This document shows, in pieces, positions 44,346-55,847 of a stretch of DNA of 64,000 nucleotides; positions within the stretch are counted from its first letter, which is position 1; each line of letters opens with the position of its first letter. The stretch covers positions 56,661 to 120,660 of the forward strand of contig JAQFVV010007255.1 in NCBI GenBank assembly GCA_028023455.1, read 5' to 3'. The notes under the pieces are model-generated. The model did not search any database. It was not told the origin of the DNA and saw nothing but the letters and a program-made list of their open reading frames with translations. This DNA is from Epiperipatus broadwayi. Taxonomy: Eukaryota; Onychophora; Udeonychophora; Euonychophora; Peripatidae. Both the position numbers and the translations under genes were made by a program.

Positions 44346-45085
44346 GAAATATACTTTTTTGAAAAAAAGAAATGTATTATAAAATTCATAACCGAATTCA
44401 ATTTTGAATGTTTTAATAACAATCTAATGAACAAACAATAGTCTTTCATGCAGTACAATGTTTTAATTAAAGTAATCTTTAAATAACAGTTGCAAATAAT
44501 ATAATTATTATTGCCTAAATCTGCAATGGGATAAACCAGAAATCAAAACAAAAGAGTAATACTAGAAATGTTATTGCAAGTCAAACTTATCCAGGAATTA
44601 ATTGAAAACGTCACCTTTAAAAATGACAACATAAAAGATGATCTGACAAGAAGAATAAGACCGTGACTCAAAATCCTTTCAAAACTACCAGGCAATTATA
44701 CAAAAATGTATAATCACTTGGTAAAATCATTCCAACAATTTAAAATTGTGTGTATTACACAATTTAAAAATAATTAAAAATGAAATTGTAGAATATAAAA
44801 AGTGATGTACTAGAAAGCTTCAAAGTGATATAAAAATTAAAACCATATATATTTTTCAAAACAGGTACATATTATATTAACTTCTAACACAAATAAACTT
44901 TCGATTAACATTCGTAGAATGGTTAAAACGACTTCACTAAGATCTGACAGTTACTCTCACTAAGTAAATAGCATTTTTGTTAAGTTCTACCCAGTAACAA
45001 ATTCATTTTTGTGAACTACTTAAAACAGTTAGATTTGTAGTCCTCCTTTCCTCAAAAAGTCATCATAAGAGAATCAGAATAACAT
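44346..45085. other. AT-rich DNA, no gene seen
   Basis: No recognisable feature. Confidence 0.35.
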
Positions 45086-45087
45086 AT

Positions 45088-45470
45088 AGAAACAGTAAGT
45101 TATGCTCCTACAGGAGTGCCACACAGTGTAAGCCTTAGTATTCAGTGGATGCACAAAAGTTTGTGCATAAAAATCCTTATATAATGCCTACTCGTTCAAT
45201 ATCCTCAGACTTCATCAGAAGCTTTGGATCTGAGAGCATTGTATCTAGATTAGTATGTTCTCCATTGATGAAAGCCATAAGATAGAAGTTAGTCTGGGAT
45301 ATGGGATGAGTAACCACAAGATAGGTATGTTATGCACAAACTTTCTTGCATCCTTTGATTATTAAGGCTTGCACTAGATGTCATTGCTGTATAGAGAGTT
45401 TTCTACTGTTTTAACAGCTTATAAGCAAAGGAAATGGTGAACATGTGATGATGTTTTAGTGGTTTAACTC
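45088..45470. repeat. Family A inverted dimer
   Basis: The left arm (TCCTACAGGAGTGCCACACA...) has lost the ribozyme core (CAGACTTCATCAGAAGC joins two strands by deletion). The right arm carries UUGAUGA, ...AGAAG and AGTC, so both core strands are mutated. The far end is GGTGAACATGTGATGATG. Confidence 0.7.
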
Positions 45471-46545
45471 AGTAAGAGAAAATCAACTTATTATACAGAT
45501 AATTATATTCTACATAATTTTTTTTAAGTTTTATAAATATGAAATTGAATACATTTTTTTTGATAATAAAAGATGAGTTTAGATTTATATATTTTAATAT
45601 TTTTTTAAAAAAATGAAATGCACCAATGTGCTTTGTTTGATAACTAAGCAGTGTATAAAAAGATAACTCATGAAAAGCTTTAAAATTCCACAAAAAACAA
45701 TTGTCCTTTCAGTAAACTATTCATAGTGAGATAAAAAATGGAGAAGGTTACAGAATTACTCATTAAATCAATTAATGATTTTTGGTGAGAACTTTGTGAT
45801 GAACTATATTCTTTATTTAAGAATAATTGGATAATTTTTTGATCCCTACATTCTTTAGCTAAAAATTAATAGGTAATTACTTACTTAACAATATTTGAAT
45901 GACAATTTGATTTAGCTATTGCCCAGATATCTAAAAAAATGACTACCTGAAAAAAATTCAGTACTCCATGTCAATTTAAATTTCAGGTGTATAAAAATGA
46001 TTGCTGAATGAATGCATTAACTAGGACTATTCTAATATATGTTGAACAATATTTAAATATGTAAAATCTTTCAATACAACAGTTGCATATCTACTTGCCA
46101 TCTTGAATTTAAATGCAGACTAATTTTTTTCAATATGTGAGATATTTTTTTACTTAGCAATTCCAATGTAGATTAATAAGTAAGTATATGCTGATTGGTG
46201 GCTAAACAGTAAAACAAGAATGGAAACTGCTTAAATTCTCATCTCTAAAATTGGCAAGTGTGATGAGGGGGACTATTGAAGAGAAAGAGGGCATGGCCCT
46301 GAAGAGATATATATTTAATGGTTGTAATTATATATTGACCAATTTGCATCATCTAATATTAAATAATATAGTTTTTTTAGAAAAATTCAAACATCATTTT
46401 AACTCTCCAAATATATTTAGTTATTGTTAATACCACAAAAAATAGTATATAAATGTTTTAAGTATATTATTCTGCTCTCTTCTTTAGATGTTTCTGGCCT
46501 GAATATTGTCAGTACTAATATAGAAACTAACATGGACCTTTAGAT
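45471..46545. other. AT-rich DNA, no gene seen
   Basis: No coding sequence recognised; 46200-46310 is less AT-rich but unassigned. Confidence 0.35.
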
Positions 46546-46559
46546 TTGTGAATACGACT

Positions 46560-47830
46560 ATGCTCAACCAATTGAACTATTTTGCCAAAGGCAATTGCTA
46601 GTAGAAATCTATGAGGATCCTCTTGATTTCTGCACTTTTTCCTAAGAAAAGATTAATTAGTGGCTTCCAGAAACTATGTATTGTCACACTATATTGACTT
46701 ATAGGGTTATTTGTCATATTATCATGAGTGCACCTTCTTTAAATTATTTTCTTTGTACCTTTCCCTGTCTATCCAATAATTATGTATTTTCCCAATCAAA
46801 TATAAGTTCACTGGCACATATAAGACCTGTTTCTTTAGTTATTGTTTTATCTTTTTAATTATCAGTTTTTCCAATGGGACAACTAATCTCACCAATTTAC
46901 ATTCTTTCACATTCATATGATATTCCATAAATGCAGTTATCTTTTTAAAATATTTTAAGTGTGTTTGTGGATGTTAAAAAATCCTTATAGTGTGATATAG
47001 TTTTGGCAAGTGTTGTAATGTTATATTGATTGCAGATCCTACTTAATTTGTCTGATATTCATGACATGTATGAGTAAACTATAATATTAATAATTGTTTT
47101 TGATATTCCTCTGTTGCCTATTTAAATTTCTCAATGGTAGTTGATGGCGTTCTTTGTGAATGTTTATATAATGTAGATCTTTCTTTTTCTAAATCACTTG
47201 TTTCTGAATAAACATTTTTGAATGTGATCCATAGTGGTAATACAATACCATGTTTTGTACACCTGCATGATTGGATGTATATTCTAAGTATTTTCCTGTG
47301 TTTGAAGATTTTATGCATAGTGTATGCCATAAGACAAAAAACTCTAAGATTGCCAATTTTTATTTTATTCTGATTCTATTGGAATTTAATTGAAGGGAAT
47401 ATGTTGTTGATGTGTATCCAAAATGTTTGTAACAGTGCTTCAGCATTTGACCATATAACAAATATATCATCAATATAGTGAAGCCAAACTTTAGGTGGAT
47501 ATGGAATAGTATTTATGCCTGTGATTTCACATTCTTTCCTGTAAACATTGCTAATTATAAATGGCAGTGGTGAGCCCACAGTCATTTCTTGATTTTGTTG
47601 AAAAAAATATATTTTGTATTGAAGGGGTGTTGATATGCAACATATTAATAGTTTTATTATGCTATTAATAGAAAGAGTTGTTTGGGTTTGTGAGCTATTA
47701 TCATTAACTAATCTTTCCATTACAATAGATAATGTCTTTTCATGGGATCAGTGTTGTGTGGCAATGCATAATGTCTGGATGCTATCAATTAATTTTCTTT
47801 TAAGAAAAAAAGGGAGAAACCAAAAGACTC
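46560..47830 (-). pseudogene. Penelope-like element relic (RT plus GIY-YIG)
   Basis: On the minus strand the order is complete. There is a TLSIVMERLV segment near 47720, then the reverse transcriptase with QEMTVGSPLPFIISNVY and the catalytic YIDD (residues 82-85 of the 114-codon frame 47376-47720), then the post-RT HGIVLPL...KNVYSE region (47118-47330). A PYMS-like and ISDKLSRICNQYNI linker near 47060 follows, then a GISYECE...IGE GIY-YIG-like block near 46920-46890 and DWENT...LLDRQGK near 46800-46760. Frames are broken between blocks. PLEs have a telomerase-like RT joined to a GIY-YIG nuclease. Confidence 0.75.
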
Positions 47831-48065
47831 CTTAGAGGTAAGTATATACAATTTCTACGTGTGTTATCTTTGGCAGAATAGATCAGCAGGTAAAAGTCTG
47901 GTTTTGATTCCAATGCTAGTTACTTACTGTCACAGGCCAGGCGAGCTACACCCGAAGAAGAGAGGAGAATAATACCACCCAAAACATTGCGTTATATACT
48001 AATCGGTATGGTGGCACTAATAGTTGAATGTATTTGAAGAATCAAAAATAAGAATTTGAATTTTT
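47831..48065. other. Possible SINE-like scrap
   Basis: GGCAGAATAGATCAGCAGGT followed by GTTTTGATTCCAATGC has weak A/B-box-like spacing, and is followed by a less AT-rich segment (GCCAGGCGAGCTACACCCGA). Not assigned. Confidence 0.25.
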
Positions 48066-48178
48066 TCTAAATTTTTTTTTTTTTTTTATGTCATAGCATC
48101 GGCCGGGACGCAAACCCACAACCGTCTGCAACCAACTATTTGCTTGCAAAGCGGCTGCGATGACCTCTCGGCATTAAA
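48066..48178 (-). mobile_element. tRNA-derived SINE, subfamily 2
   Basis: The minus strand reads GCCGAGAGGTCATCGCAGCC, GCTTTGCAAGCAAATAGTTG, GTTGCAGACGGTTGTGGGTT, TGCGTCCCGGCCGATGCTAT, GACAT, then a long A-run. Confidence 0.75.
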
Positions 48179-49120
48179 TTATGGAAATAGTACCAACATA
48201 TAATCACTACTGCATTGCCATTATTACAAATCTCCAGACAAACAATATTTAATGGATATTAGGCCTTTTATTCATATTAGCATCTAAAATATTTAAGCAT
48301 ATATTTAACTTCGTGTTTTTATTTTGTTGTCATAGTTACTTGCAATTCAAATAGAAAATACTTTTTTCATTTTTAAAACATAAAAATTAAAAAATCAACA
48401 AAAAGCTTCCATAATAATTTAAATTTAAAATTTACCTAACTAATAAAAATTGTTTTTCATCGAAGTGAAAATATAAGAGTAAAGGTGAAAATTGACATAA
48501 GAATTTTAAAAGGTGTTATTAATGAATACAAAGTGTAAAAATTAAAAATGTGGAAATTTTTTTTTTTTTGTTCATCTATTTTTTTAAAAAAGAAAACTGT
48601 TTTTGATGTTTTCTTACCCTTAGGGTTTATTTATTATTACAAAGAATAACTCTTCTTTGTTTTGATTTTACTAATACAAAGTAAAAATAGAAAAGAGGAA
48701 GAGTTTTCTTAACGAATAGTTTCGTAATCATAGTTTTTTAATTATAACTTACTACTTTATATATATGTATACTATTATTTACACTATATTTTAGATTTTC
48801 TTTTTAACAAACTTATAAGCAAACGAAAATAAAAGATAGGAACAATAACGCTTTTATTTTAGAAATACATTTTATATTAAAATTCTTTTCTGAATATAAT
48901 GATAAAAAGTTTGTTGATAAAAGCTAATGCTTTATTTTATCTGTTTTTATTTACAATTGTTTTGAATGAAAGTATTTTCGCTGTGACATATGGTACAGTA
49001 TTTAAAATTTTCAAAATATAGTATTTATAAGTGTGATTTTAATAATTTAAACTTTATTAAATATTTAAATAAACAAAACATTTTTCAAGATAACAGCCTG
49101 TAAAATAGTATTAAAAACAG
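48179..49120. other. AT-rich DNA, no gene seen
   Basis: No recognisable feature. Confidence 0.4.
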
Positions 49121-49125
49121 CAACA

Positions 49126-51652
49126 GAGCTAAGTTTAAAATCAAAATACAAGGCTAAACAAAAGGCCATTGCTGAGTACTTATCAATTAAAAGGGCCAGA
49201 CAATATCTTCATCACCAACATTGCTGAACTAGGGGGTACCTGAGATGGGCCCTTGGCTCTAGCAGATCAAAGGCACCTAGGTCCATTGAGATACAAGGAA
49301 ACTGCTATACAGGTTCTTCCATGCTTCTCAGAATTCGGGATTATTATGCAAAAAAATTCCAACCACTTGGCATTTCATTTGTCAGGAAATGTTTTGTTTA
49401 TGAACATTCTGATCAACACAAAATTACTGAAGCAAGAATCCTTTCAAAGATTTCATCATTCCCAGACAGAACTCACCCTGGATTACATGGAATACCAAAA
49501 TTTTTATTACTTCATTTATGCACCTTTTCAGTCCCCATTATTAAAAAAATGGTAGACTTCTTGGCTAGTGGCTGCCGAAAAATTAATGGGCTTTGCCCAA
49601 TAGGCATGGTCCCACTTGTTAAAAAACCTGAGGGTCAAAAAAATCTTGATAATCTTTGGCCTATCTCTATGGTGCCACTGCTTATTAAAACCATTGAAGG
49701 CCTTATTAGAGAGGATATATAAACAAACATTATTGGAAAATTATCAGCCTATCAGTTTGCAAAGACAGGGAGCTCTACTGTTGATGCTGTCAGTCGATTT
49801 CGACTCCTAGTCGATCATGTTCACAGGAAAAGGATGACACGGCCAGTTGCAGTTCAATTTGACTTTTCCGGAGCCTTTGATTTTGTCAGGATTGATGTGC
49901 TACTTGGTGTACTTGAACAACTCCAAGTGCCTCTGGCATATCTTCAGATGATTGAGAACCTTCTTCTTAACAGAGAAGTGTTTCTCTCACTTGATGGAAG
50001 AGTTGCTCCCGGCTTTCGGCCTTGTGTTTCCATCCCTCAGGGATCGCTACTAAGTGCACTACTCTTCACAGTCTATGTGAACCCATTGCTGTTGAGCATT
50101 GAGTCTTTCCTTCCAGGGATTTATATTCCTTTATTGAGAGAGAACATATGCCATATTTCCTATATGGATGATGTGGTTGTGTTTCTTTCATCTCAGGATG
50201 AGTTCTCTAGACTTGAGGAACTCCTAGACCAGTTTGCATGTGAATTTGGCCTGGAAATTAATGGATCAAAGTCAGCAATGTGGTCCATCCTGACAGGGAA
50301 GCAAATATCTGATAGACTAAAAGCTCCCCCACAGAAATTCCTTGGTTTCAGTATTGCTTCTTCTCCAGTAGCCATGAGAAAAGAACTTGAAAATTCATTA
50401 ATTTTAAAGATTGAAAAGACTGTTATTTCACTATCTAAAATTTATCTTTCTCTGTTTGGAAAGGTTGCACTCCTTAATTCTGTGATTTTACCGAAAATTA
50501 TTTATTATCTAGCTGGTTTTTCACCAACAATTTGCTTCATCCACAAGGTTGAATCTCTATGCAGAAAGCTGTGCTGGGGAGGGAAGACAGCAGCAATAAA
50601 AAACCAAGATCTCTTAATGGTTTAGGACTGCACTCGATTAAATTTTTTCTGATAGAGGACTTACAATGTCCTTGTTAAAATTTTCAGAGACAATGCAAAT
50701 ATAGAAAGTCCCATACCCTTTTGAAAAAATAATCCCCACTGATCGCCCACCTCCTCATAAAAAAAATATCTGGATGCAACAATAATTAACTATTGTCTTT
50801 AATAGCATCAAAAGGTATAGCTCCATGTTTGATGAAAAAATATCATACTGGAGTTCTTATCAATTAGTTCACTCTGGTCAATCTAGGACAGAGAATCTTC
50901 TCCCAGTTGCAATCTCTCATCTCATAAGGCTAACTAAGTTTCTGAAATTGAAGCCAAAGTTTGTTGATTTTTTGGTTAAGGTCAATCTTGGAGCCCTACC
51001 TACTGGGATGTTTCTTTGTAATCAGAGGGGACACAACATTGATACAATATGTTCTCTTTGTAGAAGATTCGATGAGTCCATTGAACACATACTCTATCAA
51101 TGTGAATGGTGGACTCAGTTACATAATATTGCCCTACAGAGAATTACAGGATACAATTCTTCAAATGTCTACTTTAATGATGCATTCAAAAATGGAAATT
51201 TTGGCTCCATCCACCTGGCCACTTTCATAAATTTTATCATATGGAAGATTAGATGTAAGGTATTATTTGATAGTGAGTTGGCTGGTCCTATTGAAGACAT
51301 TTTCTTAAAGTTATTATATAAAGCTAAAGAAAGTGATCTAAGAACATGCCTGCCTAGCCTTGCTGAGCAAATATGGAGTCAATTACATATTTAGCAATAG
51401 CCATGTATATTATTTATTCATGACACTCAAACTTTACACACCATGGGATTTATATGCCAAATTAGATCACCCCTGATAAGTAACATAACTTAAAATTTTA
51501 CTTTTAATCTTGTAATCTTCATCTAATTTGATAACTAGTTAGTCTTTAATGTGTCAGTCATGATTGTAAACATGAACTCTATATTACAATGTATATTTTA
51601 CTTTTTGTGCAAATAAAGATTATTTGAAAAAAAAAAAAAAGAACTAAGTTTA
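49126..51652 (+). mobile_element. Poly(A)-tailed non-LTR retrotransposon, 5'-truncated
   Basis: The insertion spans about 49138-51640. It ends with AATAAA (51612-51617) and an A-run (51627-51640). GAGCTAAGTTTA (49126-49137) and GAACTAAGTTTA (51641-51652) look like its target-site duplication (11 of 12). Its G+C content is higher than its surroundings, which suggests a fairly young insertion. The clade is undetermined: not RTE (poly(A) tail) and unlike the CR1-like copy at 40 kb. Confidence 0.75.
49321..51394 (+). pseudogene. Reverse transcriptase relic of the poly(A) LINE
   Basis: One frame runs 49321-50625 with a single stop at 49720-49722. It contains PGLHGIP (49482 region), FWPISMVP-like and LIKTIEGLI, then motif A FDFSGAFD (residues 9-16 after the Met at 49834), motif B SIPQGSLLSALLF (66-78) and the catalytic YMDD (110-113), then GLEINGSKSAM and KFLGF. 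After a stop at 50623 and a decayed gap, a shifted frame (50825-51394) holds the C-terminal part with C-x2-C...H-x3-5-C (CSLCRRFDESIEHILYQC), a zinc-knuckle-like motif seen downstream of LINE RTs. One nonsense codon and one shift inactivate it. Confidence 0.75.
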
Positions 51653-51737
51653 TTCTAGAATCCAGTGATGTACCGGCTACAATGTTGTTTCCCTTAATAA
51701 TTTTCTATTTATTAATATTTTTACACATACAATTTTT

Positions 51738-51836
51738 CTTTTTTTTTATGTGTCAAAGCATTTGGCGGGAAGCCAACATGGGACAACTGCTTGTAAGGCA
51801 GCTGTGCTAACAACTCGACCACCAATGCCTGACTAA
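51738..51836 (-). mobile_element. tRNA-derived SINE, subfamily 1
   Basis: The minus strand reads GCATTGGTGGTCGAGTTGTT, AGCACAGCTGCCTTACAAGC, AGTTGTCCCATGTTGGCTTC, CCGCCAAATGCTTTGACACAT, then an A-run. Confidence 0.75.
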
Positions 51837-52570
51837 TTTTTTTTTTCTTATAGAAAAAGTGTCAAAGCCAAGCTTTTACATAGCACCTTTTTTCTATAAA
51901 AAGGATAAAATCAAGTATATTATAGTTGGTCGTTGAAAGATATAAAACTATTAATTCCACGACACTACCCTCATAGTGTTTTATAGTAAAGTTACGCTCT
52001 TTGTTTCATGAAAGCATACTTGGAAGTATTTTTGATTCAAATCTGTTCAGCTTAAAAAACGTATGTCCATTGTCTGTCACCAGGGCATGACAGTAGTTAA
52101 ACATATATTGGTAACAGCCTATAGCAATGTACGGTATTTATTTTTTTTATGGAATAGTATTTAAATAAAGTTATGTCGGCCATTGTGTGGCAATAGTTAA
52201 AGATATTCATACTAGCCTATATGGTATTTTGCACTTTAATCTGAATGAATTATGCAATACATTTTTTTTTATATCATTCAAATATTAAAAATATTTTATT
52301 GAAATTATCATATGTAAGATAAGAGTAATATTTCAATCTGCTCTTCATTTCTTATTAGGCATTTTAATATATAATATATATATTTAGAGATACTATAATA
52401 CTGAAATGAGCAAATTCATTGATAAATGTTACTCTAATTTGGATCTCTAATTTTTATTAATAAAGAATAATAAAGACAGAAAGATCATTATCAGAAATGA
52501 TAAATTTAAATACAAAACATATTAATAAATTAAAATTTTTGTTGAACTAAAAGCTGTATTGAGCAATTTA
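51837..52570. other. AT-rich DNA, no gene seen
   Basis: No recognisable feature. Confidence 0.35.
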
Positions 52571-52571
52571 A

Positions 52572-53155
52572 ATAATATACATCATCATCACCACCATCAT
52601 TTTCAACAATTATTGATCCACTGCAAGATGAAGGAGAGAGTTTAATCCAACTTCTCTGATCTTTGGCCTCTCGTCTCCACATAACCCAGCACACTTTCTT
52701 ATTCTCACATTTGGTCTCTTTCTACGTCTTTCATAATTTCCTGAAATCCAGTTTAAGATTTCAATTAGCCATCTATTATCATATCTTTTAGAAATATGCC
52801 CAGCCCAATTTCATTTCAGTCTTTTAATTCTTTCAAGGATGGGAGTGGTTTTTTTTCACCTGTGTATTTCATTTTCAATCTCTTCTTGTTTTTCCTAACA
52901 TGCATCTCTCCATACTTCATTAAGGGATCTGAAGTCACTGTATTGCTTTTCTATTAAGTGTATAAATCTCAGATCCATAAGAAATAACTTGTAAAACACA
53001 TTTATTAAAACCTTTCCTTTCCAAACATATAGACATATTTCCTTTTAGTATTAAGTTATTTCTTCCAAAAGTATTCCAACCAAGTTCTTACCCATTATGT
53101 TTCTATCTATTGTAATAATCTGACCAATATGTTTATAGTTGTTAATTTCTAAAAA
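52572..53155 (-). mobile_element. Older RTE fragment
   Basis: Matches the 3' ~580 bases of the 29.8-32.8 kb RTE on the minus strand: a CATCATCATCACCACCATCA tail, TGATCCACTGCAAGATGAAG, and coding remnants up to the segment complementary to CTGACCAATATGTTTATAG. Frequent substitutions and deletions mark it as much older than the copies at 5 and 30 kb. Confidence 0.85.
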
Positions 53156-53157
53156 TC

Positions 53158-53275
53158 ACTGGAACAGGTAAAACTCTCTATACAGTAGTTCCACTCTGTG
53201 CAAGCCAGAGTAATCAATGGATACCAGGCATAAGAAATGGTGATCATGTGATGTTTAGTGGTTTAAAAGTCACTG
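53158..53275. repeat. Family A end fragment
   Basis: AAAACTCTCTATACAGTAGT...GTAATCAATGGATACCAGG, then GGTGATCATGTGATGTTTAG. The internal part, including the ribozyme, is deleted. Confidence 0.65.
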
Positions 53276-53670
53276 AACTTCATTCATCACACTTTTTGAG
53301 ACATTGTGAATTTGATACTTTTATTAAATCATTTGTACACATGTGTTTACCCAGAACAACTTGCTTGTAAGCTGTTTCATGTATAACAACTGGTGTACCA
53401 TTTTTCCCTGACACAAAATAGAATTTCACATTGTTTTGAACTTATTGCCATTACAAAAACCAACAAATAAGTGATGCACTCTTAACTAAAACATATACTA
53501 TATGTTATGATGACTTCACTTTATGATAATGGCTAACAGTCTAATGAATAAAAATGTCTATAGATGGCAGTTAGTGACAAAAGCATGAACTACAATGCAA
53601 TCACCTTCCAGAGAATGATTCAAGAGTTTTTTTAGTTCCTTTGTATGAGATGGATTATTATAGTTTGTTT
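53276..53670. repeat. Second copy of the dispersed repeat at 8.6 kb
   Basis: Shares CTTGCTTGTAAGCT, TTTTTCCCTGAC, AATAGAATTTCACA, CATTACAAAAACC and AGAGAATGATT with 8640-8950, in the same orientation. On the minus strand both can be read with frames resembling CEILFCVRE; the function is unknown. Confidence 0.45.
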
Positions 53671-53934
53671 GAATATGTGGATATTTATACAGTTTGCTAT
53701 ATTGTTTAAACTTTATCCAGAGGAAGACATTTTTTATATTTGTTGATATGAAATAAATATAGACCTACCATGTTTGTGAATATGTATCATTTATCTATAG
53801 GAAGATAAAAATTTAAGGAAACCCCATCATTAAAGACATGATACCAGTCACTGGTCATCATTTCTTATCATAATATTTTTTTCTAAAAGCTTATTAAAGT
53901 AAGTAAAAGCCTACATGCTGCCCATTCATCTTCT

Positions 53935-54345
53935 ATGTATTTAAATGGATACTGTCCTATACCTGAGGGGTCAGAGTGACTTGAGGTCAACATCGGCATG
54001 ATAACAATATTGGCATCAGCATGGGATTTGGGAATTCTATCTATCAGATTTTCAATGGTATGGATGGCTGAAGAGTGGAAATTGGAGTAGATTGAAGCCT
54101 GTCCAATAAAGTATAAAGATTTGCTATCTTAGTATAAACTGAGCACTGATTGTATATATGTATGAGAGATGATGATCTGGACCAACTGATGAGTGCTGGT
54201 TGAGCATGAAATATGTATATTGCTGATTATTTATCTTTTCTGCATGTGTGTGGTCATGTGTATCAGTAGTATGAGATAGTGTGGATGGTTAAAGTGGTTT
54301 GAAAGTCTGAGTTCAAATTCCCTATATTTAGAATAAGTAAACTAC
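53935..54345 (+). repeat. Family B repeat, one ~400-base unit
   Basis: Reads GGTCAGAGTGACTTGAGGTC, CAGATTTTCAATGGTATGGA, GGCTGAAGAGTGGAAATTGG, CTATCTTAGTATAAACTGAG, the ribozyme segment, GATTATTTATCTTTTCTGCA, and a terminal tRNA-like part with TATCAGTAGTATGAGATAGT (A-box-like) and AAGTCTGAGTTCAAATTCCC (B-box-like). Ribozyme upstream of a tRNA-like end resembles the schistosome SM-alpha arrangement in content, though not in order. Non-coding. Confidence 0.75.
54172..54230 (+). ncRNA. Hammerhead ribozyme motif, family B copy 3
   Basis: Outer stem I is AUGAU (54172-54176) with AUUAU (54226-54230). Inner stem I has three pairs (CAA with UUG) and one C-C mismatch. CUGAUGA is at 54186-54192. Stem II is five pairs, GUGCU with AGCAU, around GGUUG. 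GAAA is at 54208-54211. Stem III is AUA-UG-UAU, followed by A17 and predicted cleavage after 54219. The core is fully canonical. Confidence 0.78.
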
Positions 54346-54885
54346 TTTTTCAGACTATATTTATATTCACAATAATCAAATAGTAATCAGAATTTGGAAA
54401 AAAATTAGTACATGTTGGGGAAATTGTAATTGCAAAAAAAATCTATAATTACTTGAAGAACACAAGGGCATTATGATGATAATTTTATATAATAATCAGG
54501 TGATGTTATTTTTCATAAATAGAATAAAATTTATTTTCTATTTATCAAAATAATATTTAAAAAATAAGATATTTTTAAAAATCCGTAATTTTTTTTTTTT
54601 TTTTTTAATATTGTTGTGTTTAAAATTACATATACTGTGCTAGTATATAATGAATCCATAATAAACTTTTTATATATATCATCCGATATATTATTCAATA
54701 ACATAATATCATTAATTCAAAAACAATATTAACTTAATACTAAGCTTATGTTTTATACACAATTAATGAAGTTATACATTACAATTGATAATCTAAGCAC
54801 TTTTGGGAATTCTATGTTCCCATATTCATAGCTCTTTTTACTAGTAGTTAGTGAATGCCACGGTAATGTATGCAAATTTATTCAA
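54346..54885. other. AT-rich DNA, no gene seen
   Basis: A T16 run lies near 54590. No recognisable gene or repeat. Confidence 0.35.
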
Positions 54886-54889
54886 TAAT

Positions 54890-55520
54890 GTTTAAATGGC
54901 CTACTTTTTAGAGATAGTAAAGCAGGTGACTCTTCCTTTGAATGCTTTGGGATTGTCTGTGATAAAGCAAGTCTCTTTCTCTTTATGTTTCACATCATTA
55001 CAGTCTGTGTACATTATCTAGGCTGAAGCCAGTTGGAAGGTATGGTCAGTGACCCATTTGTGCTTTACAAATATTGAGCTGCCTTTGGCCTTAATTTGCA
55101 TTCTGTTGTATATGTATCAATGTTGTGATACTCTAATGGCAATATGTATGTGCTTTAGTTTTGCTATAGTATGTTGCTTGGCACCCTTGTTGGGGGCAAG
55201 TCATCTTGTATATGATGTGGGGGGTTCTTTCAGGTGTAATTATGTTCTTTGCATTGTTAATTAATCTATTAGTAGTTGACAGTGAATGAAAGCCTACTTT
55301 GAACTCATTGGATGGTTTTTTGACTGAAAGTTTAGCTATAGAGGGTATATATATATATATTAGCAGAATTTGTTGTTTATTTTCTATAACTGAGTTGAAT
55401 CTAAGCTTGTGGTAAAATTGTTTAACTTTTCTATAGGTAATTCTGCATTTGTATCCCACATTCTCCAGTTCTGCCACAAATTGCATCAAATTATCCTTCT
55501 TGTCAGCCTCAAATTTACAT
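54890..55520 (-). pseudogene. Penelope-like element relic, C-terminal part
   Basis: On the minus strand a 118-codon frame (55133-55489) contains the post-RT linker (FVAELENVGY, KVGFHSLSTTNRLINNAKN) leading into HIIYKMTCPQQGCQATYYSK. This is the GIY-YIG start (IIYK-x-x-C...Y-x), with YIG decayed to YYS. The downstream minus-strand sequence to 54890 still reads as fragments of the C-terminal tail. The reverse transcriptase is not present. Confidence 0.65.
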
Positions 55521-55845
55521 AAATGATAATTTCTAAAAAAAATATAAATAGATTTAATGTCATACAGCCTGTAAATATTTCAAAATGACAGGATTTTGAT
55601 AGTGATGTAATTTATATATCTTTTGTTTGTTGTTTATTTTAAATCTAAGATTGCTATTAAGATTGGTATACTACTAGTTTTAAAATGTAAGTTTGTGCTG
55701 AAAACTGACAAAGTTTTTGTTTATAATATTCTGGCGTAAAAATATTAAGGAATCTAAGTAGATGTTAAAACCATTCTTTATTTCTTTTCAGTGCATTGTA
55801 TATTTTATTATCAAGTATAAAACAGTATACATACTACCAAGTGAT
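55521..55845. other. AT-rich DNA, no gene seen
   Basis: No recognisable feature. Confidence 0.35.
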
Positions 55846-55847
55846 AA

